Below, piece after piece: positions 9,618-19,911 of a DNA stretch of 64,000 nucleotides. The stretch's first letter is position 1. Every line of letters starts with the position of its first letter. A program made the position numbers and the translations under genes. Source of the DNA: Romanomermis culicivorax. Its lineage: Eukaryota > Nematoda > Enoplea > Mermithida > Mermithidae. The notes beneath the pieces were generated by a model. The model searched no databases, was not told where the DNA came from, and worked only from the letters and a program-made list of their open reading frames with translations. The stretch lies in the NCBI GenBank assembly GCA_963922205.1, contig CAWUHX010000035.1:992001-1056000 (forward strand), in the 5' to 3' direction.

Positions 9618-12290
9618 ATGCCTATACCCATCACGGGGGACCAGATAAATTCCCTTCTGCGTCATCCTGATGTACTCTGTTAGATCTTGCATCCTACAAT
9701 CTTGTTCCCATTCTAGCTCCATTTCGTGGTCGCTAGTCTTAAACTATACCAAGTTCACATTACAAATGCCGTCGCACACGCGTCTTTCGAATTCACGCGC
9801 TCTTTCGCCACGAATTGGGAAAAATAGTACTCACTTTCACTTTACACAATAGAGACACCTCGTCGTTCCTGCCGTCTAAGTACCCAGCCTGTACAGACCA
9901 GTGAGCCGCTCTCTATTCAATTTGACCTAATTGTTTCACAGGCAAAAACATCTGTTCTAACCACCTTACAGGAAAACAAACCCTCGGACATGAAGTCGGA
10001 AACTGATCTCCCTTCACAGATCGAGAACAAGGTCCAGGCAGCATTTGAGAATGCTCTTGGACCCCTCAACCAAAAGTTAGAGGCCATAAATGGTCGGAGG
10101 CATCCTCCCATGTCCAGCTTTATGGCCCCTCCAACCTTTTCGGGTGCTTTTGGTGAGTCTATCACCGATTTCATGTCACATCTTACTCGTTTCTTTACAC
10201 TCCAGGGTGTAAGCGAAACGGATCATGCATATACAGGGCCGTGCCAAGGATTTTTGCGGCCCGGTGCGAAGTAGATTTTTGCGGCCCTATTTTTTAAAAT
10301 TAGTAGGTATATACATCTATACAGTCCTAAACGTCTATGCAGTCATTTTCACGTGAAATAAGTCTTGAATGGGAAATTCTATTGGTGTTGCACATCTCAT
10401 ATTGCAGAAAAAAGTTTTTTTCTTGCATCACGAATCAGGATACATAAAGAATAGCATAGGCGAGGCAACGAAATTTTCTATGTGTATTACGTCCAACTGA
10501 ATTCACACATTACTGAACGATACTGTGGCTACATATACAAGTATACAAAAAAATTTTAAAAACGAACAAATAACATATTCACAACAATATTTTTCGAGCC
10601 TTTTGGGCTGAAAATTCAGATATAACTTCTGAAAAGTCAATATTGGAAGACAAATCGTTTTCAATTGAAATAATGGCCAATGAATTTAGACGATCATCTG
10701 ACATTGTTGACCTCAAATACGTCTTGATTAGTTTCAATTTAGAAAAAGATATGATAACATTATAGGAAACAGTTAAATACGTGCTGAGATACATACAGAC
10801 AAATGTGTAAAACTATCGATACAGACTTTACACAGTGAAACACAAAGGCGTGCTCCTGCCTTGTCGAGCATACACGTACAGTACAGTATGACACGTATGT
10901 AAGCTAGTTCAGCTCAAGTTCTTGCGGCCCCTAGTCAATGATGAAACATCAAATTTTCTGTTACACAGAAGTGCACATTATTATTTTTATTCGTGTTCGC
11001 ATTGTCTAGCATACATATAGTGTACAATATATGTATACAAAGTACAAACTTAGGTCAGTTAAGTTTTTGCGGCCCCTAATTCTTTGCGGCCCGGTGCGGC
11101 TGTACCCTTCGCACCCCCCAAGGCACGGCTCTGTGCATATAAAATCGCCTTTCTGGAGTCATGCCTTACGGGTCCTGCTCTTGCCTCTCACCCGGACTTT
11201 AGCAGTGGCACTCCACAACCTACCTGCTATGAAGAGTTTATGGCTTTTCTATGGAAAGACTTTCCGGTAGGGCATGACTCTGATCTGCATCAGCAGCTGA
11301 TCCAAGATCGCCTGCAGAAGCCGACTGAGTCCGCGATAGTCTACCTTGAGCACCTCAAGAGATTGTCCAGGGTAGTGTATCCAGATCTCGCTACGGATGT
11401 CAGAGATTCTATCATCAAACCTATCTTTCTGCATGGATTGAAACCGGTGGTCCGAGATAGTATCAAGTTTAGGGAGTTTACGACTCTTGAAGAGACTCAC
11501 AAGGCAGCCTGTTACGCAGAATCCCAAATCTTCTGGGATGAGATTCGGTACACCGCACCATCTAACGCCGTTTTCTCTTCAGAACCTAAACCTGCCGGAT
11601 ATAATCCCGACATGCCTAACAGAAGCGCCAAGGGTCATCAGAGCAACGCTCAAACGTCATCATCCTCCGCCGATGAGGTCCGCCGCTTGAAACAGGAGCA
11701 AAGCTTATGGCCCAGCAATGTGCACCAGCGCCAATCCAGCAGACACTACCTTCACAGCCATCGACACCAAATCAGTCTGTTGGGGGACGCTCCTCAGGAG
11801 CACACCTTCAAACCTGCTCCTTCCACAGACTGTGTACACATAGTGACGCCGACTGTCAGGCCCAGCCTACCACCGGTACTGCCCTTGGTAACAACACCGC
11901 TAACAGTGGTCGCTGTTATTTTTGTCGTACGTGTGCCCACCCCACGGACCGATGTGATAGGCCATGCCCTCATTGTCGTCAAGTGCGAGTGCACCGATCA
12001 ACTGCCTGTCCGCAGCGCAATACGGCAAACACGGGTGAGAATGACTACCAATATACTGGTTATTCTTCCCAGGGGTCAAATGTGTATCATCAGAGGAATG
12101 CTTATCACCCTCCTAACAGGATGGGGAACCAATATCGGCAGCCCATACGCCGCAACAATGCCATTGGGGCTACCGATGGTCCTCTGCACCCAGATCCTCT
12201 TGATCTGGATGACAAGGCACTTGCTGAACACCTGGCAGATCCTTCACAACAGTGTTATCCTGTCTGCGTAATCAGTGTTGGATTTTCAGT
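9618..12290 (+). pseudogene. gypsy copy B: gag (interrupted by a hAT insertion)
   Basis: A possible ATG at 9618 is followed after about 20 codons by a stop and a degraded N-terminal part. From about 9,930 the frame recovers, with a capsid-like segment (PPTFSGAFGESITDFMSHL). The 900-bp hAT element at 10,234-11,133 splits it, and the capsid resumes at once after the duplicated target. The capsid C-terminal part runs to about 11,550. In a shifted frame come nucleocapsid-type knuckles: CX2H/C...H...C units, including CYFCRTCAHPTDRC (CX2CX4HX4C) at about 11,920-11,960. A PPRY late-domain-like motif lies at about 12,344-12,355. Broken by frameshifts. Confidence 0.7.
10234..11133 (-). mobile_element. 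900-bp hAT element inserted in gag, with 8-bp target duplication
   Basis: Ends are CAGGGCCGTGCCAAGG on the left and, reverse-complemented, CAGAGCCGTGCCTTGG on the right: typical hAT termini. The 8-bp direct repeat TGCATATA flanks it exactly (10226-10233 and 11134-11141). The subterminal GCGGCCC and CGGTGCG words recur at both ends. On the minus strand, 10579-10794 carries the end of a hAT transposase (FSKLKLIKTYLRSTMSDDRL ... LAIISIEND), the hAT C-terminal dimerisation region. So this is an internally deleted, non-autonomous derivative. Confidence 0.9.
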
Positions 12291-12639
12291 AGTCCAAGCA
12301 GCCCAGGTACCAGTACTGATACATGTATCCGACATACCGCTGCCACCACCAAGGTATGCAATGCTGGTCACCATGGACCCCTCGACGACACCGCAGTTTG
12401 TTGGCCACGCTAACATCCTAGCATCGTATTGCATTCCAAAAACTATGTCTGCCGAGCCAGCTCCAGCCACCAATGCACTGTCTCCGGCACCATCGGCCCG
12501 CATCATCACTCAAGGACCACTACCGGGGATCCCTATGGATTCGGCTATGGAAGTCATCGACCAGGTCGGGCCGATGAACTTGACAGGTCTACTACCTTCT
12601 TCTTCCGGTGATCCTAGAACAGGAACTAGAAATCTATCT

Positions 12640-13410
12640 CAGTCCACGACTCTATCGATTTCTTGTTCACAGCACCATCGCCCGTCCAAGACGCGATGTT
12701 GGCCATCTGGTCAGTTGACCTGGCCAAGAAATACCCGCATCTGCCGTGGACACTGCTCAACGAGCCGTCGCAAGTCAAAGCGCTCACGGCGGCTGATGTG
12801 GTGCTCCCAGCACCTGTATCAATGCGACTCTTACAACCCGACGTCCCCCGACGGGCACTCGAGTTCATCGCCAATGGGAATATCACAATCTCGCCTGTTT
12901 ATATAGTTCTTATTGGATGGAGAACCATCCTCGCCAGCACTCGATGCTGTCCGCCATGCAGTTGAACAGGCCAGTCGGATCCTCCTGCCTGCTGTCGTTG
13001 CTACACCACTGACAGCAGCGCCACCTGTTGCCGCTAGACTGCCAACAGAAATGGTCACCATTGCTTCCTCGCCTCCGGCAAAGGACCCAGCAACTAACCC
13101 AACACCACCGGCAACAGCCCAAGAAGCATCGCGGGCAGCAGCCCAAGACATATCGCCAGCGCCAGCCCAAGACACATCTCCGACCGCTGCGACCGAGTGG
13201 CCTGTCGTCCAACCCATGGCCGTCGATGAGACTTTACGTCCGGTTAATGAGGATGTTAGCATTATTGAGGAATCACCGTTCCCAACGGCAGTTGCCCCAT
13301 GGTCCCCAAAGGTCGGCATCCTCCGGGAAATGCACCCATGCGGAGGGTTGGTCATCGACTTCCCTGGTCAGGAACCCATCTCGTCAGACAGCTACGAAGA
13401 GGAAATCTGA
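12640..13410 (+). pseudogene. Pro/Ala-rich region between gag and env-like gene
   Basis: Two open segments (about 12,663-12,965 and 12,913-13,410) lie in different frames. The second is rich in Pro, Ala and Thr, with repeats of the type AQD(I/T)SPAPA at about 13,110-13,190, and ends with an acidic tail SSDSYEEEI before TGA. The function is unknown: it could be the C-terminal part of Gag or a separate product. It overlaps in position with an upstream extension of the env frame; the env frame is read from its own ATG at 13,433. Confidence 0.45.
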
Positions 13411-13432
13411 AAATGCCTATCGGGCCAGATCC

Positions 13433-15223
13433 ATGAAAATGTGTGAACACTTACAAACCACGTTTGTACAGTTGTCTTCGCTAATAAAATTGACCATAGT
13501 AACATCACTGTTTCTAGGGGTGAGTTTGGCAGCACCTGCGGCTCAGTATCACTTTGGTGGTCTCTCAAGAAGGGGACATCCACTTGAGTTACCCCAGCAT
13601 GTAGAGTGTAAACCACCGCAATCTTCATGGAGTCCACTATGCATGAACGTTACGGCGTATGTCCCTAGTTCAGACCTGATTACAACCACAGCATGGAAAT
13701 GCACATTGTGCAGCCGCAGAGTCTGCACCAACACTGGTTTCTTCGGTTCTAGGGGCATCACTGCAGACGTCATTACCACTCAGCACTTAGGGCCTGTGGC
13801 CTGCACGCTAGCACATCATACTAAAATGTTTGGCTCACAAAAACTTGTTGGTATCCACCCTGGCTTTTATAGCACAAACCAAACGTTGGAACTGATGTAC
13901 AAATGGTGCTGCAGCGACATCTGCAAGACAGTGACCAACCTCTTCATCGAGGAGGGACAAATCGCTTCATGGGATGGCACTACAGCTCTAAGCACCTTAG
14001 GGGATGTAGGTGGATGCAGTCCCACCACAGGTCAGTGCACTACCCTAGACGGGGTCATTGTCTGGCCTGCACAAAACTTCACGGCGCGGTGTCATTATCA
14101 CCCCAAGGGAAATTACACTGCTTCCATGTCAGGGAACCACGTCATCATCGATGATCTACAGGTTGCGCTCAAGATCCTGGGAAACTCCCGCATCTTCCAA
14201 CTGTGCCCAGAACTACATTCCACCAGAGTCTGGATGGATCAGGGTCTTCTCCTATGCATCCATGGGAGATACAATTTGACCCAAAACATGTTTAGGTTGG
14301 CAAAGAACACACGTCCCAATCCTGTCAATGCCAAACTGAACTATCTGGCTCAGCAGATCAAGAAGTCGGAAATTAATGGTTTCCGGTTCATGTGGCTTGA
14401 GCTCTGCTCTCACGCTCAACGCTACCTTGATCTGACTTGGCAGTTGCTTCGCTTCGACCCTACACTGGATGCCTGGGCATTTCTCCAGAGGAATGACCTG
14501 ACAGTGGAATTCACAGGTGATGCACTTACAATATGGCTGTGTCAGAAGGTCAACGCCACCTACGTCTACCACTCGTACCGGGTGAGAAACGTCTGCTACA
14601 AGTACTTACCTGTACAGGTTGGCGGCACCATCTATTTCCCCACCCCCGGTGGTCCAGATCTCATTAAATCTAGCCCAGTAGTGCCGTGTCACCACCACTT
14701 CACAGGGATTTTCTGAAATGGCTCGGGCTGGTTTACTGAGTCTGGCACGGTCCATGTGAGCCACATCCCACTGCAACTCTTCTGGAAGCAGCGCTTCAAC
14801 ATCACTCACTTTGATGCACCAGCCCTCTTCCATGACCAGTTGGCGATGACTCCTTCAAACTTTGCCTTCTTTAAACAGCATGTTTACAAGACTGAGCAAA
14901 TTGAAGCAGTACTAAATCGGCTGGTAAACTTTACCACTGGTCTATTCCTGCAACCGGACGCCATCCACCAGGCTTTTGCAGGGGTAGGAACCAACATCAA
15001 GGCCTTCCTGGAAGGTGTTGGTTTGGCAGCAAACCATGTGATTACTGGTCAACAACACAACCTCGTTCAGGGCTTGCATGCTGTTGTGAGCGGGCCGGTT
15101 CAGTTGATTTTTAACACCCTAATTACCCTGACGGTGCTGGTTGGTGTCAGATACCTAGCCTACCTTTTTTGTATCTCAATATCTCAGCTACCGTCTGCGG
15201 AACAAACAGGTCCGGTTTGCTAG
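13433..15223 (+). pseudogene. env-like membrane glycoprotein of gypsy copy B
   Basis: Chosen start ATG 13433, because it is followed after about 20 residues by a hydrophobic signal-peptide core (LTIVTSLFLGVSLA) with an A-A-P type cleavage region. The ectodomain is Cys-rich (for example WKCTLCSRRVCTN) with many N-x-S/T sites (NVT, NQT, NFT, NYT, NLT, NAT, NIT). A hydrophobic membrane segment, about IFNTLITLTVLVGVRYLAYLF, lies near the C-terminus (about 15,110-15,170). A single in-frame TGA at 14714-14716 interrupts about 597 codons; the frame continues on both sides. I cannot place it in a known fusion-protein class. It sits between gag and pol. Decayed copy; no function claimed. Confidence 0.65.
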
Positions 15224-15236
15224 CCGTTTCTCCCCG

Positions 15237-15776
15237 TTGGGTCTTTACGGCAAAGTCCAACACTGGATTGGTTTTCACTACGTGCAAAACGACATGCCAT
15301 CCCAGCTGGATCCAATCACATTGTGTTTCGTAGTGCTGTTGGATACTAAGGAAACTCCTGCTTTCCTTGGTACAGGTTGCCCCCGCACTATCATTAGCCA
15401 ACATCTTCACAAGGCCTTGGCTAAAGAAAGTCTGAAGGCAGTCATGGCGTTCCAGCAACATCACAACTTCAACCCATTGAGGAGCATCAATGGTAAAGCT
15501 GTTCCTACCATCCTTTCTGGACCATATGAAATCACGTTGCCTGGAAACCGCCAGCCGAACACATGGATCAATATACATCTCCATGTGTGCAAGACTACGT
15601 CTCCCTTCTGGGCACCTGTTGACCTTATACTTGGACTGGACTTCTTAGAACAGTTCAAGAACATTATGTTTGACTACCAATGTAATGTTTGTCCGCTGGA
15701 TGCGGTGGAATTCCCCCTCCTCCTGACCACGCCAGAGATTGACCAGATCGACCCCTGGTGGGAGAACACACATTAA
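15237..15776 (+). pseudogene. gypsy copy B: first retropepsin-like domain (catalytic Asp not seen)
   Basis: About 14 bp after the env frame ends, this segment reads as a retropepsin fold. PAFLGTGCPRTIIS sits where a catalytic DTG(A/S)..S.IS is expected, but has Gly for Asp. The chain ends with PVDLILGLDFLEQF, the standard closing box. It ends at TAA 15774-15776. Copy A has the same C-terminal half at 251-790, so the extra domain is a family trait, not an accident of this copy. Whether the lost Asp is ancestral or decay in this copy cannot be told here. Confidence 0.65.
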
Positions 15777-16037
15777 CTATCAAGGAACTCACACAGGTCT
15801 GGATCACGATCGCGGTCCAGGGCTTTGTCCATCTCTCGGCCACACTCATGGGCCTCCTCAGTTGCCTCATCACGTGGGTCAACCAGGGGATACCGGAATT
15901 CATCCAGGTGTGCAAGTCATCATTCATCGACCATGCAAGGGTCAGGTTGCCCTCGACTTCTGCCTGGAAACTCTCCAGTTACACTAGAGAAAGGCTGATT
16001 CCGTGAGAAAAGTGATTCAAATGCGCCGGCATCCCCC

Positions 16038-17063
16038 ATGCTGAATGTCCCAACACTATCAGACGCCGAGATTGAATCACTAGGAGCTACTCAGAGTCCA
16101 GGGGACCGCTCAGACCATGTATTAACAGTACAGGATGAGTCGACATTTCTAAATGACCCGGACCCCTCCCTCGGATATGCTCTAGTAGGTCTACTACATC
16201 TTACTGGATTGCCAATTCCAAAGCCGTCTGGTAAGACTAAACACACTAGTGGTGCCACCACAGCTGATTCAGGTCATGTGGAATCTGCTGTCTACCGAAA
16301 TGATATTCGGACACCCCATATCAAAGTTCTTCTCAACAACTGGGTAGAAGCAAAGGCACTGGTCGACACAGGAGCTGTTTTCTCACTCCTGGACCGCAAG
16401 TTAGTGGCCAAGCTGCCCAACTTGATGCTCACACAAACTAGGGCTCGTCCTATTGCAGCTAACGGGTCCCTGATCCCACTGCTAGGAGCAGCCTACATCA
16501 CGGTAACAGTGGCTGATATCTCTGAATAGATTCAGGTTCAGGTACAGGCATACATGTAACGGAGCTCGGAGGTCTGGGGGGGGGGGGTTGGAGCACTTTT
16601 TTGGGGCCAGGGGTCAATAATTCCCAAAATTTTGGGGGGAGGGGTCCCTGAAAGAAAAAAAATCGATTTTTTCCATGAAAAATGTCCGAAAAACGGTTTA
16701 AAAAGTAGTAATTTTTGTCTAAAAAATGATAAAATATGTACTTATGGCGCGAAGCCGCGAGAAAATTGACGTTTTTGACCATTTTTTGTTCAAAAATTGA
16801 CATTTTTCATAGAAAAAATGACATTTTTCAGTATTTTTCCAACTAAAACTATGGGGGTCCCTAGGGCTACCATATGGCTAGCCATAGGATTGGAAAATCC
16901 TGGGGGGTCACCCAATGGCTAGCCATATGGTTGACGATTTCTGGGGGGGTTCCCATAGCACTTCCCCCCCCCCCCCCAATTACATGTATGGGTACAGGAG
17001 AACTGTTCAGCTGAACTGGTCCTTGGAACAAACTTCCTCGGATGGTTCAATTGTGTTAGCTTG
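16038..17063 (+). pseudogene. gypsy copy B: second retropepsin domain (DTGA), split by a MITE
   Basis: An acidic linker leads to ALVDTGAVFSLLDRKLV, a canonical retropepsin active site, then AANGSLIPL. The domain is cut at 16,548 by the 442-bp MITE. It resumes at 16,991 with the closing LVLGTNFL segment, in line with copy A. A TAG replaces a Trp codon just before the insertion (Ser-Glu-stop, where copy A has Ser-Glu-Trp). Confidence 0.75.
16549..16990. mobile_element. CATACATGTAA-family MITE, copy 1 (8-bp TSD)
   Basis: Terminal inverted repeats CATACATGTAA / TTACATGTATG. The target duplication GGTACAGG lies at 16541-16548 and 16991-16998. Length 442 bp. The body holds G-runs, C-runs, a GGCGCGAAG dyad and an internal perfect 17-bp inverted repeat (ACCATATGGCTAGCCAT and its complement). 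The intact gypsy copy A shows the empty target. No coding capacity. The 8-bp duplication suggests hAT-type mobilisation. Confidence 0.9.
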
Positions 17064-17385
17064 AACTGGGAGAAATTATTCCTCCAGTTCAAGGAGAGTA
17101 AAATCCCCTGTGACGATCTCATCCACAGCCCACCTTCTGCGTGTGGCGCCTTGCCCCTGGAGGACTTCGTGGTTCTTGAGCCTCACTCGCTGACACAATT
17201 CACTGTACCCGTACCGCCAATCTATATGAAAGTACCTGAGGTGGCCTTCTTCCCAAAGCACCTCACCGGATCTCACAGAAACGTATATTTTGCTGGGAGC
17301 GTGAGTAGCATGACCAATGGTCGCATACCACTTCAAGTAGTCAACCTGAATACTCATTCTGTGGTTCTCTACCCGCACATGACCA

Positions 17386-18431
17386 TTGGTCATGTGCAGA
17401 TGCATAGTGAGCCCTCACAGGGATCACTGGTCGACTCAGACACCATCCTCGATCCTCAATGCCGTAATTTCACTGGATATCTCCCCTCGGGACCGGGCGG
17501 CCTTACTCGACCTACTGGTTGCATACACCAACCTTTATGCTCTTGATGAAAAGGACACAGGTTCCACTGATCTCCTCCCGCACGAAATCAGCACAGGTGA
17601 TGCCCGCCCAGTCCGCTGTTTCCCTTACCAGTCCTCACTTAAGGAAAAGGATCTCATCATGCAAGAGGTCAAGGCACTCCAGGAGAAAGGTATTATCCGG
17701 CCAAGCACGTCACCATGGGCTACTAATACTGTCCTGGTGCGCAAGAAAAATGGTTCTCACCGTATGTGTGTTGATTTTTGTGGTCTTAACGATATCACGA
17801 AAAAGGATGTCTACCCTCTCCCATGGATAGATGACATCCTTGACACACTCAAGGTTATGAAGTACTTTACTACCCTTGATCAGGGGAACGCCCGATTGCC
17901 GAGGCAGATAAAGAGAAGACAGCATTCAACACACCCATTGGACTTTACGAGTTCAATTACTTGCCTTTCAGTCTGTGCAATGCACCAGGGACATTCCAAC
18001 GCCTCATGGACCTTCTCCTTACAGGAATCCAATGGCGCACAGTTCTGACCTATCTCGATGACATTTTGGTGTTTGGGAACTCCCGCACCCAAATGCTTGA
18101 GCGCCTGGCAGATGTGTTCACCCATCTTCGCCAGGGTGGAATGAAGCTCAGACTGAGCAAGTGCAAATTCTCCCACTTGGAGGTAGAGTACCTAGGCTAT
18201 CGCATCTCACAGAGCAGCCTAGAACCGGACAAAGTCAAGCTGGCCGCCGTCCAAAATCTACCCATTCCACAAAATGCCAAAGACATCAAGTCCTTCCTCG
18301 GCCTCCTGTCTTACTACAGGCGTTTCATCCCTGGTTGTGCCTGGCTCAGCGAGCCACTAACCAAGCTCTTACAGAAGGAAATCACTTTCCAGTGGTCCAA
18401 ACCTCAGCAGGAAGCCTTCGACAAACTCCGC
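17386..18431 (+). pseudogene. gypsy copy B: reverse transcriptase
   Basis: Parallel to the RT of copy A, with upstream linker from about 17,064. It contains GIIRPSTSPWATNTVLVRKKNG, FTTLDQ and FSLCNAPGTFQ. The catalytic box Y-L-D-D (about 18,050-18,062) is intact. A net 13-bp deletion near 17,892 removes the residues after the first catalytic Asp box and shifts the frame. A TGA at 18432-18434 follows. Confidence 0.9.
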
Positions 18432-19140
18432 TGATTGCTGACCAACCCTCCTATCCTGCACCACCCGGACTTCTCGAAATCCTTTATCCTCCAGACGAAC
18501 GCAAGTATTTCAGGGATAGGAGCAGTTCTCAGCCAGGTAGACGAATTCGGATACGACCATCCTGTCCCATATGCCAGCTGAAGGTTAACAGCGGCCGAGA
18601 AAAACTATTCCATTACAGAACTGGAAACTCTCGCTGTTGTCCATTTTGTCAAGCACTTTCTGCCATACCTCTTCCAGCACAAGGTGGTCCTTCAGACTGA
18701 CCATACAGCAGTCAAAGCAGTGTTGGAGAAGCCTAACCCCTCTGCTTGGATTGCTCGATGGGGACTCGTGCTCGCCGAATTCAAACTGACAATTCGGCCG
18801 CGAAAAGGTCGGTCTAAGGGTAATGCTGATGCATTATCATGCCTGCCGGATCCTACCTCCCTCAGCAGTCAGAGTATTGATGATACTCCCCTTTACAGAC
18901 CTGAGGGGCATATCATGATGATCAGGGATGGTGTGCAGCACCTGGGGAGATCAAGAACTATGATCGATGGTGTGCAGCGCCTGGCGCGATCAAGTACTTC
19001 AGCACCGATCACTGCTGGTGCAGAGCACCCGGTACAATCCGAGAATTATGCCGAGATATTGGTTGGTGCACAGCACCCCAACCTTCTCGCTGCTCAGCTG
19101 GAGGATCCGGAATTAGCTGACATCATTTGCTCTCTTAAGT
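18432..19140 (+). pseudogene. gypsy copy B: RNase H and repeat-bearing linker
   Basis: RNase H continues in the same frame after the TGA. The first catalytic position reads LQTNAS (Asp to Asn relative to copy A). TELETLAVV and LQTDHTAV are present. A second stop lies near 18,580. The linker (18,900-19,100) has four variants of a unit like DGVQHLGRS, DGVQRLARS, AGAEHPVQS and VGAQHPNLL. The same linker in copy A also varies around this unit. Confidence 0.85.
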
Positions 19141-19911
19141 CCCTGGGCGACCAGAATGATGTACGAGGCTACCATCTGCTGGATAACGTCCTTCAGAAAT
19201 GGACAGGCGAGTCCAACAAGATTGTCATTCCCCGATCCATGGTTACTACCATTATCCGGGCTCATCATGATGACATCTTGGCTGGACACTTTGGTGCTAA
19301 ACGTACTGCATAGCTCATTGCTCGCAGATACCACTGGCCTTCCCTCAGTCGGGATGTCAATTCCTTCTGTCAGGGGTGTGATCTTTGCCAACGGAATAAG
19401 CCCGCTCGACAGAAAACCACTGCAACCCTGAAACCCACCACCATCATGGGACTGTTTCATCGGGTAGGTGTCGACTGTATGGGACCAATGACCACTAGCG
19501 AAGCTGGCAACCATTTCATTGTAGTCTTCATCGACTACGTTACGAAATGGGTCCAGGCTTTTGCTACTCCAGTTATCACTGCGCACACCATAGCCCGATG
19601 GTTTGTAACGCAAATTGTCTGCGGGCACAGGGCACCGCAGATTCTTCAGTCCGATCGTGGCACTGATTTCAAATCAAAACTGATGACTGAGATCACCGCG
19701 ATCTGTTCAACGAAGAAGATCCACTCTATCGCCTATCATCCGATGACCAATGGCGAAGTGGAAAGAGCTAATCAGAAGCTGGCCACACTGCTACGTATGT
19801 ATGTTCATCACGGACATATGGATTGGGATGAACACCTACCGTACTCTGTGTTTGCCGTCAATATCAGCATGAATGAATCAACAGGGTACTCCCCCTTTGA
19901 ACTCATGCACA
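19141..19911 (+). pseudogene. gypsy copy B: integrase, cut by DIRS-like DNA
   Basis: The zinc-binding HHCC module (HHDD...AGHFGAKRTA, then CQGCDLC) is interrupted by a TAG at about 19,312. The DDE core follows: VDCMGP (Asp), LQSDRGTDF (Asp), and the Glu in NGEVERANQ. Homology to copy A stops at about 19,911 inside the SPFELM segment, and the next bases belong to a minus-strand DIRS-like element. Confidence 0.9.

Larger units (their letters stand above)
9618..19911 (+). mobile_element. Ty3/gypsy-type retroelement, copy B, with order gag - env-like - pol
   Basis: A long but decayed element. Gag is followed by a Pro/Ala-rich stretch, then a signal-peptide and transmembrane glycoprotein gene, then protease(s), RT, RNase H and integrase. 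The usual retroviral order puts env after pol. Only two insertions (900-bp hAT, 442-bp MITE, each with its own 8-bp duplication) break the series, and no other rearrangement junction is evident between gag and pol. The 3' end is cut within the integrase core at about 19,911 by a DIRS-like element. LTRs were not identified. Confidence 0.75.

Noticed and set aside
12831..13355. Minus-strand open frame of 174 codons
   Set aside because: Complement of the Ala/Pro-rich repeat. Ala/Gly/Val/Trp composition is a by-product and no motif is present.
13028..13432. Upstream extension of the env-like frame
   Set aside because: Open by chance over the Pro/Ala-rich region read in another frame. The signal peptide requires a start near 13,433.
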